This document shows, piece after piece, positions 33,200 through 42,194 of a stretch of 64,000 nt of DNA; position 1 is the first letter of the stretch; each line of letters begins with the position of its first letter. The notes below the pieces were generated by a model. The model did no database searches. It was not told the DNA's origin and saw only the letters and a program-made list of their open reading frames with translations. This DNA is from Pycnococcus provasolii (taxonomy: Eukaryota; Chlorophyta; Pseudoscourfieldiophyceae; Pseudoscourfieldiales), in NCBI GenBank assembly GCA_049487715.1, contig CP150554.1, positions 310,001-374,000 of the forward strand, given 5' to 3'. The position numbers and the translations under genes are program-made.

Positions 33200-35626
33200 A
33201 TGAACCCCGAACGTGGATTCGGAATTATTATTCGGGGTTGGCATCATGGGTCTCGGGCTGCGGAGCCTTCAGCGGAGACCTCCCCCCTCCCCCCCCTGAC
33301 CCCCTCCCCAAGCTCCTGCGCCCCATTCCTAAACCAGTCGTTGTCGTCGATGTCGTCGTCGCTGCTTCCGTCGGCGCCCCTGTTCATCCCGCAGTCCGTG
33401 CTCGCTCAGAGGGCCGTCTTGGCTGCCACGGCTCAGGGAGCTGCTGGGTCAGGGTCAGGGGCGCAGAGGCGCAGGCGCAACCGTGGTGGAGGTGCGAGTG
33501 CCGATGGCGTCGGCGATTCGCCATCGGTGCAAGGTGATGGCGCCAGGTCTGGCCCTGCAACGAGTGGCACAGAAGCACCGGCGGCGCAGGCGCGCAGACG
33601 CAACCGTGGAGGCAACCGTGGAGGAGGTGCGAGTGCCGATGGGGTCGGCGCCTCGCCATCGGTGCAAGGTGACGGCGCCGGGTCTGGCCCTGCAACGAGT
33701 GGCACAGAAGCACCGCCGACGGCGCAGGCGCGCAGGCGCAACCGTGGAGGCAACCGTGGAGGAGGTGCGAGTGCCGATGGGGTCGACGCCTCGCCGTCGG
33801 TGCAAGGTGACGGCGCCGGGTCTGGCCCTGCAACGAGTGGCACAGAAGCACCGACGACGGCGCAGGCGCGCAGGCGCAACCGTGGAGGCAACCGTGGAGG
33901 AGGTGCGAGTGCCGATGGCGAGGCGCCGACGCCGGCGCCGGCAGCTGCGGCGAAGGCACAGAGGCGAAGACGTGGAGACGCGAGTGCCGATGGCGAGGTG
34001 CCGGCGAATGCGGCAACGACGAAGGCGCAAAGGCGTAAGTGGTGGCATAGCCTGCCAGACGACGTCACGGACTGCATCACGTTCGAGGCTATTCGTGACC
34101 TAAGATATCCGCCGTTTGAGCTGCAACCACAGATAGGTAAGTCGCTCGAAGATGTGCACAGCAACAGCCTCTTCGATCCGAAAAGCCTTAGCAAGTACTT
34201 CTTGACGACGACTCAATTTGTCCACCCGTTTTCGCGAAGGGAGGTGACGCTCGAAGAGGTCAGGCGCTTGGACGCGCACCTTGACAGGCACAAGCTTCGC
34301 GATCGCAACGATCCCACGCGGCTCGAGGAAACGTTCGCGCACCCGGAGGAGCGTCTACGAGAGCTCGAGGGACGCGCCATTTCGCAAGAGCGTGGCATGA
34401 TCAACCAGCATATGATGCGCGTGTTTGGTGGCAACGGCATCGGCGGCGAGCCCATCGAACGTGGAGCACGCCGCAGCCAACGCGGTGATGTGCGGTTGCG
34501 ACACGTCGACGATACAACACACGCTGGTGGACCACGGCAGCTCGGACAAGACACGAGTTGGCGTCTCGTCGACGACGGTATGCAGGGTGAGTGGGCAACT
34601 CTCGGCGTTCCCGAGCCACAGGCACAGATGATTCGCAATGCGAACGCATTCCCGTCTCTTGGAAATTGGGTAGGGCATCGGACGAGTAATGTGCCGCCGC
34701 CGCCGCCTGATGCATTTCCAGCTCTGGAGACTGAGACCGCTTCGCAGCCTCGCCCGGTCACCGCTACCGCGGCTGTGTGGGGCGCCAACTCCAGTGGTAG
34801 TACTCGGCCACCCGCATCTGTCGTCGCGGCAGCATCGCGTGAGGAGCCCCCTCCTCCACCACCTCGTCCCGCGCGCTCGATGACGCGACTTGGCCAAGTC
34901 CCTGCGTCATCAACAGTAGGGCAAGCAGCCGCCACCCCGCCACAAATAGAGCTGTCGGCGGAGGAGGAGGCTGCTCTAGCTCGACGGCGGCAACTTGCCG
35001 AAGCTTTTGGCATTGCTGACCCAGACAACAGGCCATCGAGTTTTGCCGCAAGCTCGGCAACGCAATTCTCATCTGATGTACTTGCATTGGCACGTCGCAA
35101 CCCAGATTTTGTGAGGTTGGTCGAATCTCAGCTTCAGCAATTTGTTCTCAGCGCGAGCGCCCCCAACGTCGCAAGGCGACCAATGAGGCACAGCCTTCCT
35201 TCGTCAGCATGCAGGATGCACAGAAAATTGTGCCACGAGGTTGCGGAGTCATTCGGGCTGACGACTCACTCATTCGGATCGGGTGCGGATCGACATGTCG
35301 ACTGCTTCTATAACTCGAATTCCGGTGTCCCGTCCACGCGTCTGTCAGATGCGATGCTTGTCGAGCCGAGTGCCTTGGAAGAATCGGATGCGTCGACGCA
35401 AGGTGCGGCTGTTGAGAAGTTTGAAATGCGCTTCTGTGACGTGGAAAATGTCCGTGGCCTGCGAGGCATGCTCAGGGAGTGGGAGGTTGCCCTGAATCCA
35501 GTCGACGGGCGCACCTCCGATCGATACGTCGCTCTGTTTTCCACGAAGCGGGACTTAGAACAGGCTCAATCGCGGTTCGGAGCGGGTGTAAGGGGAATTT
35601 TTCGCGTTGAGCACGCCTCGCCGGCA

Positions 35627-35662
<36 letters not shown>

Positions 35663-35800
35663 ACTCCGGTACGTGACGAGCGTGAACGTCCCCTACAGGA
35701 GGTCCCAGAGGGTATTGATCCGTCGTTTCTCGACGCACTGCCGCCTGAAATGCGCGCGGAGGTAATTGCACAGCACCTTGCTAGTGGATCGGCTTTGTAA
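33200..35800 (+). CDS. R3H domain/UBM-type ubiquitin-binding protein with RGG repeats
   Basis: 866 residues from ATG 33200; ATG 33350 is an alternative that leaves more room after the upstream TrpE stop. The N-terminal third has 46-residue repeats (138 bp) of the form RRRNRGGNRGGGASADG. A compact region (about 34030-34330, WWHSLPDDVTDCITFEAI ... YPPFEL ... FVHPFSRREVT) resembles a degenerate DPIS/U-box-like segment. A Pro/Ala-rich linker precedes an R3H domain (RKLCHEVAESFGLTTHS...RHVDCF), which binds single-stranded nucleic acid. The extreme C-terminus, GIDPSFLDALPPEMRAEVI, is a good ubiquitin-binding UBM/DUF4414 motif. RNA binding linked to ubiquitin is the inferred theme. The gene converges on its neighbour with a 51-bp gap. 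Confidence 0.75.
33478..33960 (+). repeat. 138-bp coding tandem repeats
   Basis: CAACCGTGGAGGCAACCGTG recurs at 33601, 33739 and 33877 (period 138), with a diverged unit before at 33478 and shortened ones after. The period is a multiple of three, so the repeats add 46-residue RGG/Ala/Ser units without breaking the frame. The copies are nearly identical, suggesting recent expansion. Confidence 0.9.
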
Positions 35801-35851
35801 AATGTACAGAGGTTTTGTTTGTAATGCTACATCAATTACTAAAAGTTTTTA

Positions 35852-37033
35852 TCAAACTCCATCAGCGGACAACCTCTTGAGATTCGCGGCGTAGATCCTC
35901 CATGATCCTCCAGCCTGCTCCTCTGCCGTCGCCACCTGGTGGCTCTTGAGCAGATTGATGCACGCATTAGGCATGCGACGTGAGAAGTCTGCAGCTCGTC
36001 GTGCGGTCTCAAGCGAAATGCTCTTCTTCTTTTCATTCTTTTCATTGTATAGACGTGTGTATGATTCGCGCATGAGCGCGGGAGGGTGGTGATGACCATA
36101 CCTTAGCGTTTCTGGCGTGCTATATTGCGGGTGGAAGAAAATCGCCTGCAAGGACAAGAACACATGACTTGAGACTACCGCACCCTCGATTTGCTCGCAC
36201 AGCACGTCAAACCTTTCGAAGTCGTCGTCGTAGCAAGGCAGGAGCAGCATTGCCGCGCTACTCTTGCTGTCCGGAGCACACGCAAGGTCACGCGCAATTT
36301 GCCAAAATGCGTTCAACGCATGCACCGAGTCATCCGCATCCGAAATTTGCCAAAGCACAGCGCCAGGTTCAACGCCTTTCACTCCAACAGCCGCGTAATC
36401 TGGAGATGCGGTAAACGGGCACACGTTCTTGTCCACGAGCACATCTGACACCCACGCTTTGCATGAGGCGAGAGCTTCAGCTTCGTTTGTTGTAATCACG
36501 TCTTGGCTCCTAGATATTTGCGGCGGTGCAATCGTTATAGCAGCGTCTGTTCCCAGTGTTCCACGAGGAACGAGTTTCGCGGCGGGTTCCGTTCGACCCC
36601 AGTTGACTTGTTCACACAGCTCAAGCAGCCATTGGCGCTTGGCGTTTGGGAATGCGACGACGCGCTTTTCTTTGTCGTTGTTTTGGTCGACGCCAGCAAT
36701 CGTTTCCCAGAATCTGAGTGCGGTGGACGCTCTGTCGCCCGTATTTTCAATGCTGAGTGATGTTTCGGAAGGTAATGAGGCTGAATAGGCTGCAAGGAGT
36801 CCTTGCGTGAGCAGATTGACGGGTTGTGATGCTGCCGAGAATGGCACAGCTTCGTCCGGGTCAAGTGCGATTGGGACTGTAGTGGGCCCGTATCGCGTCC
36901 CTGAATACGGAGGAGGAGTGTGTGGCGAGGAGGAGGAGGAGGAGGACGCATGACGCACGAGAACGAGGGCGAGGGCGAGCGCGAGCGCGAGCACCACCAC
37001 CACCACCACGACGGTGCACCAATGTCTTAACAT
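35852..37033 (-). CDS. DUF1415 family protein with N-terminal membrane anchor
   Basis: 393 residues from ATG 37033. The leader MLRHWCTVVVVVVVLALALALALVLV is a signal or membrane anchor. Residues ~185-330 match the DUF1415 pattern: CKAWVSDVLVDKNVCPFT (the W...CPF hallmark), a LLLPCYDDDFERF segment and LQAIFFHPQY. The family is known from bacteria and eukaryotic algae; its function is not established. It reads divergently from the glutaredoxin gene with 149 bp between start codons, so the two probably share a promoter. Confidence 0.7.
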   Translation of the reverse strand: MLRHWCTVVVVVVVLALALALALVLVRHASSSSSSSPHTPPPYSGTRYGPTTVPIALDPDEAVPFSAASQPVNLLTQGLLAAYSASLPSETSLSIENTGDRASTALRFWETIAGVDQNNDKEKRVVAFPNAKRQWLLELCEQVNWGRTEPAAKLVPRGTLGTDAAITIAPPQISRSQDVITTNEAEALASCKAWVSDVLVDKNVCPFTASPDYAAVGVKGVEPGAVLWQISDADDSVHALNAFWQIARDLACAPDSKSSAAMLLLPCYDDDFERFDVLCEQIEGAVVSSHVFLSLQAIFFHPQYSTPETLRYGHHHPPALMRESYTRLYNEKNEKKKSISLETARRAADFSRRMPNACINLLKSHQVATAEEQAGGSWRIYAANLKRLSADGV

Positions 37034-37182
37034 CACCACCAAGAGCACCACCACCCATAGACATTTTTCTGGAGAATCCGGACTCCGGAAGAATGGGTTC
37101 TAATGAGTTGTGTGGGGAAAAGTCAAAAGTCGCCCTGATAAGCGTGATTCCAAAAATCAGAAAAAAAAAAAAAAAACCGAAA

Positions 37183-37908
37183 ATGTCCGTCGCATCGACG
37201 CTGCGTTTGCATCCCTCTCCATATACAAAGGGAGTGACGCCTGTGCCTGTGCGCTGTTGCTTGTATGGCGGTGGTAGTACTGGTAAGAAAGTCCATAAGA
37301 TACCTTTCCCTTTAATTTTTCAAAGAAGAAGAAGTAGAAGATTCCCTACGTGTAGTACACGTTCCACCCGTTTCTGTATGGCTGCGACCTATGGCCGCGT
37401 TTTGTTACCATATGGCTTCTACTCTTTGGTGAAACGCTCATTCCTCGGACGAGCACCTGACGACTTAAAACTCGAATTCTGTGACACGCGAATTGGAAAG
37501 GCCGTCAACGCATTCACGGTGTGGGAGAAAGAAGTCATTGGGGAATACAAAGTCGAAGTGTGCAATACACGAGCATCAGACGAGGATATTCAACGAGCCG
37601 ACGGGGAAGCGAGGAAACTGGTTCGAGAATACAAAGTCGTCGTCTTCTCCTTTCTCTCGTGCCCGTTCTGCGTCAAGGCGAAGAGTCTGCTACGTGAACG
37701 ATACGGCGTCGACGACGTCAAAGTTGTTGAGCTCGATGACGAGGATGACGAAAGCGGCAGCGTGCGAGGTCCAGCATTACAAGCAGCTCTTGGGAACTGG
37801 ACAGGTAGGACGTCGATGCCGAACATTTTTGTTGACGGCGTGAACGTCGGCGGCTGCTACGACGGCACTCCTGGTTTAGTACCAATGATCGAACAAGGCT
37901 TACTTTAG
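37183..37908 (+). CDS. glutaredoxin
   Basis: 241 residues from ATG 37183. The N-terminal ~135 residues are Arg/Ser-rich at first and unrecognised after, likely organelle targeting plus linker. The glutaredoxin domain begins near residue 145: VVVFSFLSCPFCVKAK has a CPFC dithiol active site, TSMPNIFVDG supplies the cis-proline loop, and VGGCYDG the glutathione-binding GG. Role: glutathione-dependent reduction of disulfides. A run of 16 A lies just upstream of the ATG. The gene ends 95 bp from the convergent SSU72 gene. Confidence 0.83.
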   Translation: MSVASTLRLHPSPYTKGVTPVPVRCCLYGGGSTGKKVHKIPFPLIFQRRRSRRFPTCSTRSTRFCMAATYGRVLLPYGFYSLVKRSFLGRAPDDLKLEFCDTRIGKAVNAFTVWEKEVIGEYKVEVCNTRASDEDIQRADGEARKLVREYKVVVFSFLSCPFCVKAKSLLRERYGVDDVKVVELDDEDDESGSVRGPALQAALGNWTGRTSMPNIFVDGVNVGGCYDGTPGLVPMIEQGLL

Positions 37909-38003
37909 GGCGCCACTTTTTTCCAACAAAACTTGTAACAAATGCTGTGTGTACGTACGGGTACTGTCAAAGTATTTTTCGTTTGTAGAGTTGTTTACAA
38001 AAT

Positions 38004-39022
38004 TCATGTGAAGACGACGTTATATAGCAACCTTCGTCCCGTGCTCCTGGTAAACGCGTCGACAACGTCGTCCACGCTCTCCTCCCAATCCTCGCCGCGC
38101 GCGTCGAGCATGCCGCACAGCTTGAGCGCGAGCGGCGCGGCGCTCGCAGCTTCCTCGTGGCTGTCAATGACGTCTAAGTTCACGACGAGCAGAGGTCGCA
38201 TTGTGCTCTGCTGCCTGCTCGCCATGTCTTCGACAAGCGTCTCGAAGACGCGTTCCTCGAAGCACAACGCGACGTCAGGCTGAACTTCGGCGTCGGCTGA
38301 CGCCCAGTCCATGTCTTGCCATCGTTGCGGAGCCTTTTTTACCTTGATGTTGCGTTCCAGCATGGTGAGTAGGCCGTTTCGCGTGTAGAGTGCGGTATCC
38401 TTACTTCTCAGTTCGTCGTAGATGGTTTGGTACGGCGTTCCGAACGGGTACACGTTCGGCTCACGCGCGGACGGTCCAGGAAGTTTGACGTGCTGTCCCA
38501 CGCCGTACGAGTCCACCTATTTATTATTAATTTTTTTTTTTGGTAAAAAAGTGTAAGTGTGTGAGCTTGAAAACTCCAACAAGAGGGACAACAACCAAAG
38601 AACATGAGAAAACAACAACAAAACAAAACACAACTCCCTCCACTTACTGTGAATGACGCTTCTTGGAGGAGTCTGTGCGCCTCCATGGATCTGTTTTGAT
38701 TACTCGCACACACCATTGCAAAACGAAGAGCATTCGAAGCAACGCAAGGACCACCTTCCTCAGCTGTTGCGTCGCCATTATTATCATCACCATTATCCTT
38801 GTCATTGTCATCATTCTCACGAGGATGAGGAGCGTCATGAGCTGCTACCCCAATTTTAAACGCGAAATCTCTATTATTCGATGAGGGCACCTGAGGAACA
38901 CCACCCTCACCATTACCACCCTCACCACCACCACCACCTTCAAGAGAAAGGCGAGGACGTTTCGACGATGGCTCAGACGAAGGATCCTCTGAGCCGACCG
39001 CTGCACCTGACATGGACGCCAT
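38004..39022 (-). CDS. SSU72: SSU72 RNA polymerase II CTD phosphatase
   Basis: Exon 1 is 39022-38648 and exon 2 is 38516-38004; 295 residues. SSU72 dephosphorylates Ser5-P and Ser7-P of the RNA polymerase II CTD and works with the 3'-end processing machinery. After a disordered ~95-residue leader rich in Gly, Asp and Asn, FAMVCASNQNRSMEAH holds the catalytic CX5RS loop. Then come GQHVKLPGPS, EPNVYPFGTPY, the YTRNGLLTMLERN segment and CFEERVFETLVED near the end of the core. The intron falls right after SFT, and its removal gives the conserved SYGxGxxVKLPG. Exon 1 is exactly 375 bp, so it is a phase-0 intron. Confidence 0.93.
38517..38647 (-). other. spliceosomal intron of SSU72
   Basis: 131-bp phase-0 intron with donor GTAAGTGG and acceptor AATAG, read on the minus strand. 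It contains runs of T and CAAAACA-type repeats. Conservation of the flanking SSU72 protein sequence makes the junction secure. Confidence 0.9.
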
Positions 39023-39110
39023 ACCGACGACGAAGAAGAAGAATGAAGATGGAGAATGAAGAGAGAGAAATCAACAAAGAGGGCGTTGAAAAGCAACAAC
39101 GACAACAACA

Positions 39111-39160
39111 ACCCTAACCCTAATCTTGAACCGGATAACCCTAACCCTAACCCTAACCGG
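39111..39160. repeat. telomere-like motif upstream of SSU72
   Basis: AACCCTAACCCTAA then, after an interruption, three further CCCTAA units. Lies about 90-140 bp upstream of the SSU72 start codon. Confidence 0.8.
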
Positions 39161-39628
39161 CGAAACCCGAACTCGCCCCCTCCTTTTCCCCTCTCCTCGT
39201 TTTTAAAACGATAAGTCCGTCTCCGGTAAACCTTTAAGGTCCGACCGTCCGTCTCGGACTCCATGGCATGGACCTGGGTGCCTAGGACTCGTCATCAATG
39301 TCATGAAGCTGAGTTCTCAAGAGATCTTGTGCAAGGTCATGATGATGATGGTTCGTCCTCTTTGTTTCCTGTTGCTGACTAATACCAACATCTGTATGTA
39401 AATACCTTACATCAGAAAACAGTCGAAGGAATACCAACATAAGGTAAGGCAGTAGTCAAACGAATACATAAATTTTACTCCAATAAGTTACTGAAAGAAA
39501 AGTCAAACAAACGCGGGCCATCATGTTGCGGAGAAAAAGTTGGCAGCAAAGGAAGAGGCGAAAGGCGGGAGACTGGCAAAGAGCTCCCACTTTCTCCCGC
39601 AATCTCCTGACATGCCCCCACCTACTCT

Positions 39629-39922
39629 CTACGAGGAGCTCATGGCGTCTCCCACCTTTGAAATTGTCCCACATTGTCCCACAATTATCACCGTTGACGC
39701 GCCCTCCGAAGGTTTCGAACTGCCGCCACCATTGTCGTCAAGGAGGCGTTGCCACATTATGACCTCCCCCACTGCCTCAAGCACTGTCCAGTCCATGATA
39801 TCCATTTCCGCGTTCACGTCGTTCACGCCCATGACCATGGCCGAAGCCTGCGCAAGCCGGTGCTCCGCCCTTGAGAGCTGCTCCGTTAAGGACCTGCGAT
39901 CAAGGTCAAGGGCGGGAGACAT
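39629..39922 (-). CDS. possible small hypothetical protein
   Basis: 97 codons from ATG 39922. The N-terminal two thirds read as amphipathic helices (LTEQLSRAEHRLAQASAM, then DWTVLEAVGEVIMWQRLLDD), which looks more protein-like than the opposite-strand frame covering the same bases. I recognise no family. It could be chance. Confidence 0.3.
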   Translation of the reverse strand: MSPALDLDRRSLTEQLSRAEHRLAQASAMVMGVNDVNAEMDIMDWTVLEAVGEVIMWQRLLDDNGGGSSKPSEGASTVIIVGQCGTISKVGDAMSSS

Positions 39923-40276
39923 TATTATATCCGTGACGTCCGTGATTGACTAAGGGTACGGCCTGAGGAGTGAGGCCCTGAGGGGCAAGGAGGGAAAAAG
40001 GAAAAATGCGGAAATGCCCCCCCCCCCCTCCATGCCAGAGTGGAGTGGTTCAAGGAGGGATCCCCCTCTAGGGTTACTAACCTTAAATCAAATTCCATCC
40101 TGGTCGCCCCCCTTTGGATTCCCAAGCGCGATTCTCTTTGCGACCTCGGTGCGCAACAACAGGGCGGCTGGGCAACGACAAATAGGCGTCACGCTGGCGG
40201 GTGGCACCGAGTGGCGAAGGGCACGTGCGGCTCATACCTTTAAAGTGCACCAACCTGCGCGTTTCTTTTCCGCTTC

Positions 40277-41689
40277 ATGATGATGGCCACCATGTCTCTC
40301 CCACTCACCAAGTTCGCTGGCAAGTTCCAGTTCCCTTTGACGTGGCTTTCTGGATCAAAATACAACCTTGTTGGGAATGATCTTCGTGCTGGTCTGCTTC
40401 CCTTTTCATTTTCATTTTCTTCGTTCTCTAGGTCTAAGAGAGAGGTTCATTTCTCCGTTCAGCCTTGCAGCAACTTGAGTGCTTATGCAAGTCATTCTGA
40501 TTATGGAATCAAAGCAGCGTCCTTTGTGTCAAATGACGTCTTACTATATGCCAACAATGTGGTTGGCATCACGACGATACGTGCGTCCATATCAACGTCA
40601 ACACACATAAGCTCACGCACGTTCGCCGACGTGTCAGCACCCGACAATCCGAATCGACGCGCAGTGAATCAGAAGGCGCGTCGCGAGTTTCGCAGCTTCG
40701 AGGATGCGCGCGCGTACGTGCATACGCTCGGTCTGAAGAGCGAGAAGGAGTGGAAGGCGTGGAGTGCGTCAGGTGAAAGGCCTTACGACATTCCGGGCCA
40801 TCCTCACACGTATTACACGTCATCGGGCTGGACATCGTGGGGCGACTTCCTCGGATTCCAGATCGGCAAGGTGACTGGCGAATTTCGCAGCTTCGAGGAA
40901 GCGCGCGCGTACGTGCATACGCTCGGTCTGAAGGGCTCGACGGAGTGGGCGGCGTGGAGTGCGTCAGGCGCGAGGCCTTACGACATTCCTGGCAATCCTC
41001 AAACGTATTACGCGTCATCAGGCTGGCTGTCGTTCCCCGACTTCCTTGGATACGCGGTGGGCAAGGAAGCGCAGGTTAGACAACGTACGGACTTTCGCAG
41101 CTTCGAGGATGCACGCGCGTACGTGCATACGCTCGGTCTGAAGGGCACGGAGGAGTGGGATGCGTGGCGTGCGTCAGGCGCAAGGCCTTACGACATTCCA
41201 AGCCATCCTGATACGTATTACGCGTCATCAGGCTGGATGTCGTACGGCGACTTCCTCGGATATGCAGTGGGCAAAGTGGCTGGCTCGTATCGCTCGTTCG
41301 AGGATGCGCGCGCGTACGTGCATACGCTCGGTCTGAAGAGCGCGGAGGAGTGGGCGGCGTGGAGTGCGTCAGGCGTGAGGCCTTACGACATTCCGAGCAG
41401 TCCTCACATGCATTACGCGTCATCAGGCTGGCTGTCGTACGGCGACTTCCTCGGGTACAAGATCGGCAAGGTGGCTGGCGAATTTCGCAGCTTCGAGGAA
41501 GCGCGCGCGTACGTGCGCACGCTCGGTCTAAAGAGCCGGGAGGAGTGGGCGGCGTGGAGTGCGTCAGGCGCGAGGCCTTACGACATTCCGAGTCATCCTG
41601 ATCAGAAGTACGCGTCATCAGGCTGGCTGTCGTACGGCGACTTCGTCGGATATGCAGTGGGCAAAAAGGCGAGATCCCTCATTCAGTAA
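40277..41689 (+). CDS. protein of five tandem phage-integrase-type repeats
   Basis: 470 residues; ATG at 40277. The first ~130 residues (Ser/Phe/Thr-rich, few acids) resemble an organelle-targeting leader. The rest is five copies of a ~65-residue unit: FRSFEDARAYVHTLGLKS, then W.AWSASG.RPYDIP..P, then YASSGW.SYGDFLGYAVGK. This matches the phage-integrase repeat unit (INT_rpt, PF14882) seen in phage, giant-virus and algal proteins. No integrase or helicase catalytic domain is attached. Units begin near 40685, 40880, 41090, 41285 and 41480; spacing is 195 bp except one of 210 bp. The stop codon is embedded in the conserved ATTCAGTAAT block of the 3'-end element. Role unknown; nucleic-acid or protein binding is a guess. 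Confidence 0.8.
   Translation: MMMATMSLPLTKFAGKFQFPLTWLSGSKYNLVGNDLRAGLLPFSFSFSSFSRSKREVHFSVQPCSNLSAYASHSDYGIKAASFVSNDVLLYANNVVGITTIRASISTSTHISSRTFADVSAPDNPNRRAVNQKARREFRSFEDARAYVHTLGLKSEKEWKAWSASGERPYDIPGHPHTYYTSSGWTSWGDFLGFQIGKVTGEFRSFEEARAYVHTLGLKGSTEWAAWSASGARPYDIPGNPQTYYASSGWLSFPDFLGYAVGKEAQVRQRTDFRSFEDARAYVHTLGLKGTEEWDAWRASGARPYDIPSHPDTYYASSGWMSYGDFLGYAVGKVAGSYRSFEDARAYVHTLGLKSAEEWAAWSASGVRPYDIPSSPHMHYASSGWLSYGDFLGYKIGKVAGEFRSFEEARAYVRTLGLKSREEWAAWSASGARPYDIPSHPDQKYASSGWLSYGDFVGYAVGKKARSLIQ
40685..41680 (+). repeat. five coding tandem repeats (195/210 bp)
   Basis: Unit starts near 40685, 40880, 41090, 41285 and 41480. DNA identity between units is high, with stretches such as GCGCGCGTACGTGCATACGC shared almost exactly, indicating recent duplication or gene conversion. 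Confidence 0.9.
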
Positions 41690-41727
41690 TATAAAGTGTA
41701 CTTTACTCTGTTACGCGTCGGTCGTCG
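41673..41727 (+). repeat. 3'-end element, copy A
   Basis: GATCCCTCATTCAGTAAT, then TACTTTACTCTGTTACGCG, then TCGGTCGTC. The TAA inside ATTCAGTAAT is the stop codon of the five-repeat protein gene. Confidence 0.65.
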
Positions 41728-42194
41728 AGGAGAAGTGAAGTAGTGCGTTGTCGCCAAGTGCTCGTGTCTGCGCGCGTCGACGTGCCACTCGTGCGACATC
41801 AGGACGTGCTCCACCTACGTGCTCCCAACCCCAACCCAACCCCGAAAACAAAAAAAAAAACCGAACCCCGAAAAAACCTAGGACCGTAGGACCGGTCCAA
41901 ATAGGTGGTCCAAATCCCTCCAGAAGAAGTTTGAGCAAACAAGTTCCAAGCGCAAAGGCGGATCCCCCCCCCGGTGCCCCCCTCGGGCTGCCCCTGGTGA
42001 TTGGCCTGGCCTGATCGGCGTGCGCGGCGGCAGGTGCCCCGGGCAGCCCGGTTACCACATGACCACATCTACGTCCAAGGTGGTGCCGTCACTTCACCCC
42101 GCTGAGGCGAAGGAGCCTACTCACTCCAGACGTCTTATCCTACCCTATCTCTCTTCATTCTTCATTCTTCATTCTTCATTTTTCATTCTCCACT
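41690..42194. other. intergenic region
   Basis: No credible gene. G/C- and A-homopolymer-rich block at 41826-41990. A run of TTCATTC units (about 42153-42188) lies directly before the glutamate 5-kinase start and probably forms its 5' leader. Confidence 0.5.

Larger units (their letters stand above)
39023..40276. other. divergent intergenic region
   Basis: Contains telomere-like CCCTAACCC repeats (about 39111-39160) and AAACCCGAACTC (39163-39174) upstream of SSU72, then a possible small minus-strand gene at 39629-39922. The rest shows short runs (C9 near 40018, A9 near 39990) and nothing recognisable. Confidence 0.5.

Noticed and set aside
31781-33247. 488-codon open frame antisense to anthranilate synthase
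   Set aside because: Arg/His/Ala-rich with no recognisable domain; the sense strand is a clear enzyme.
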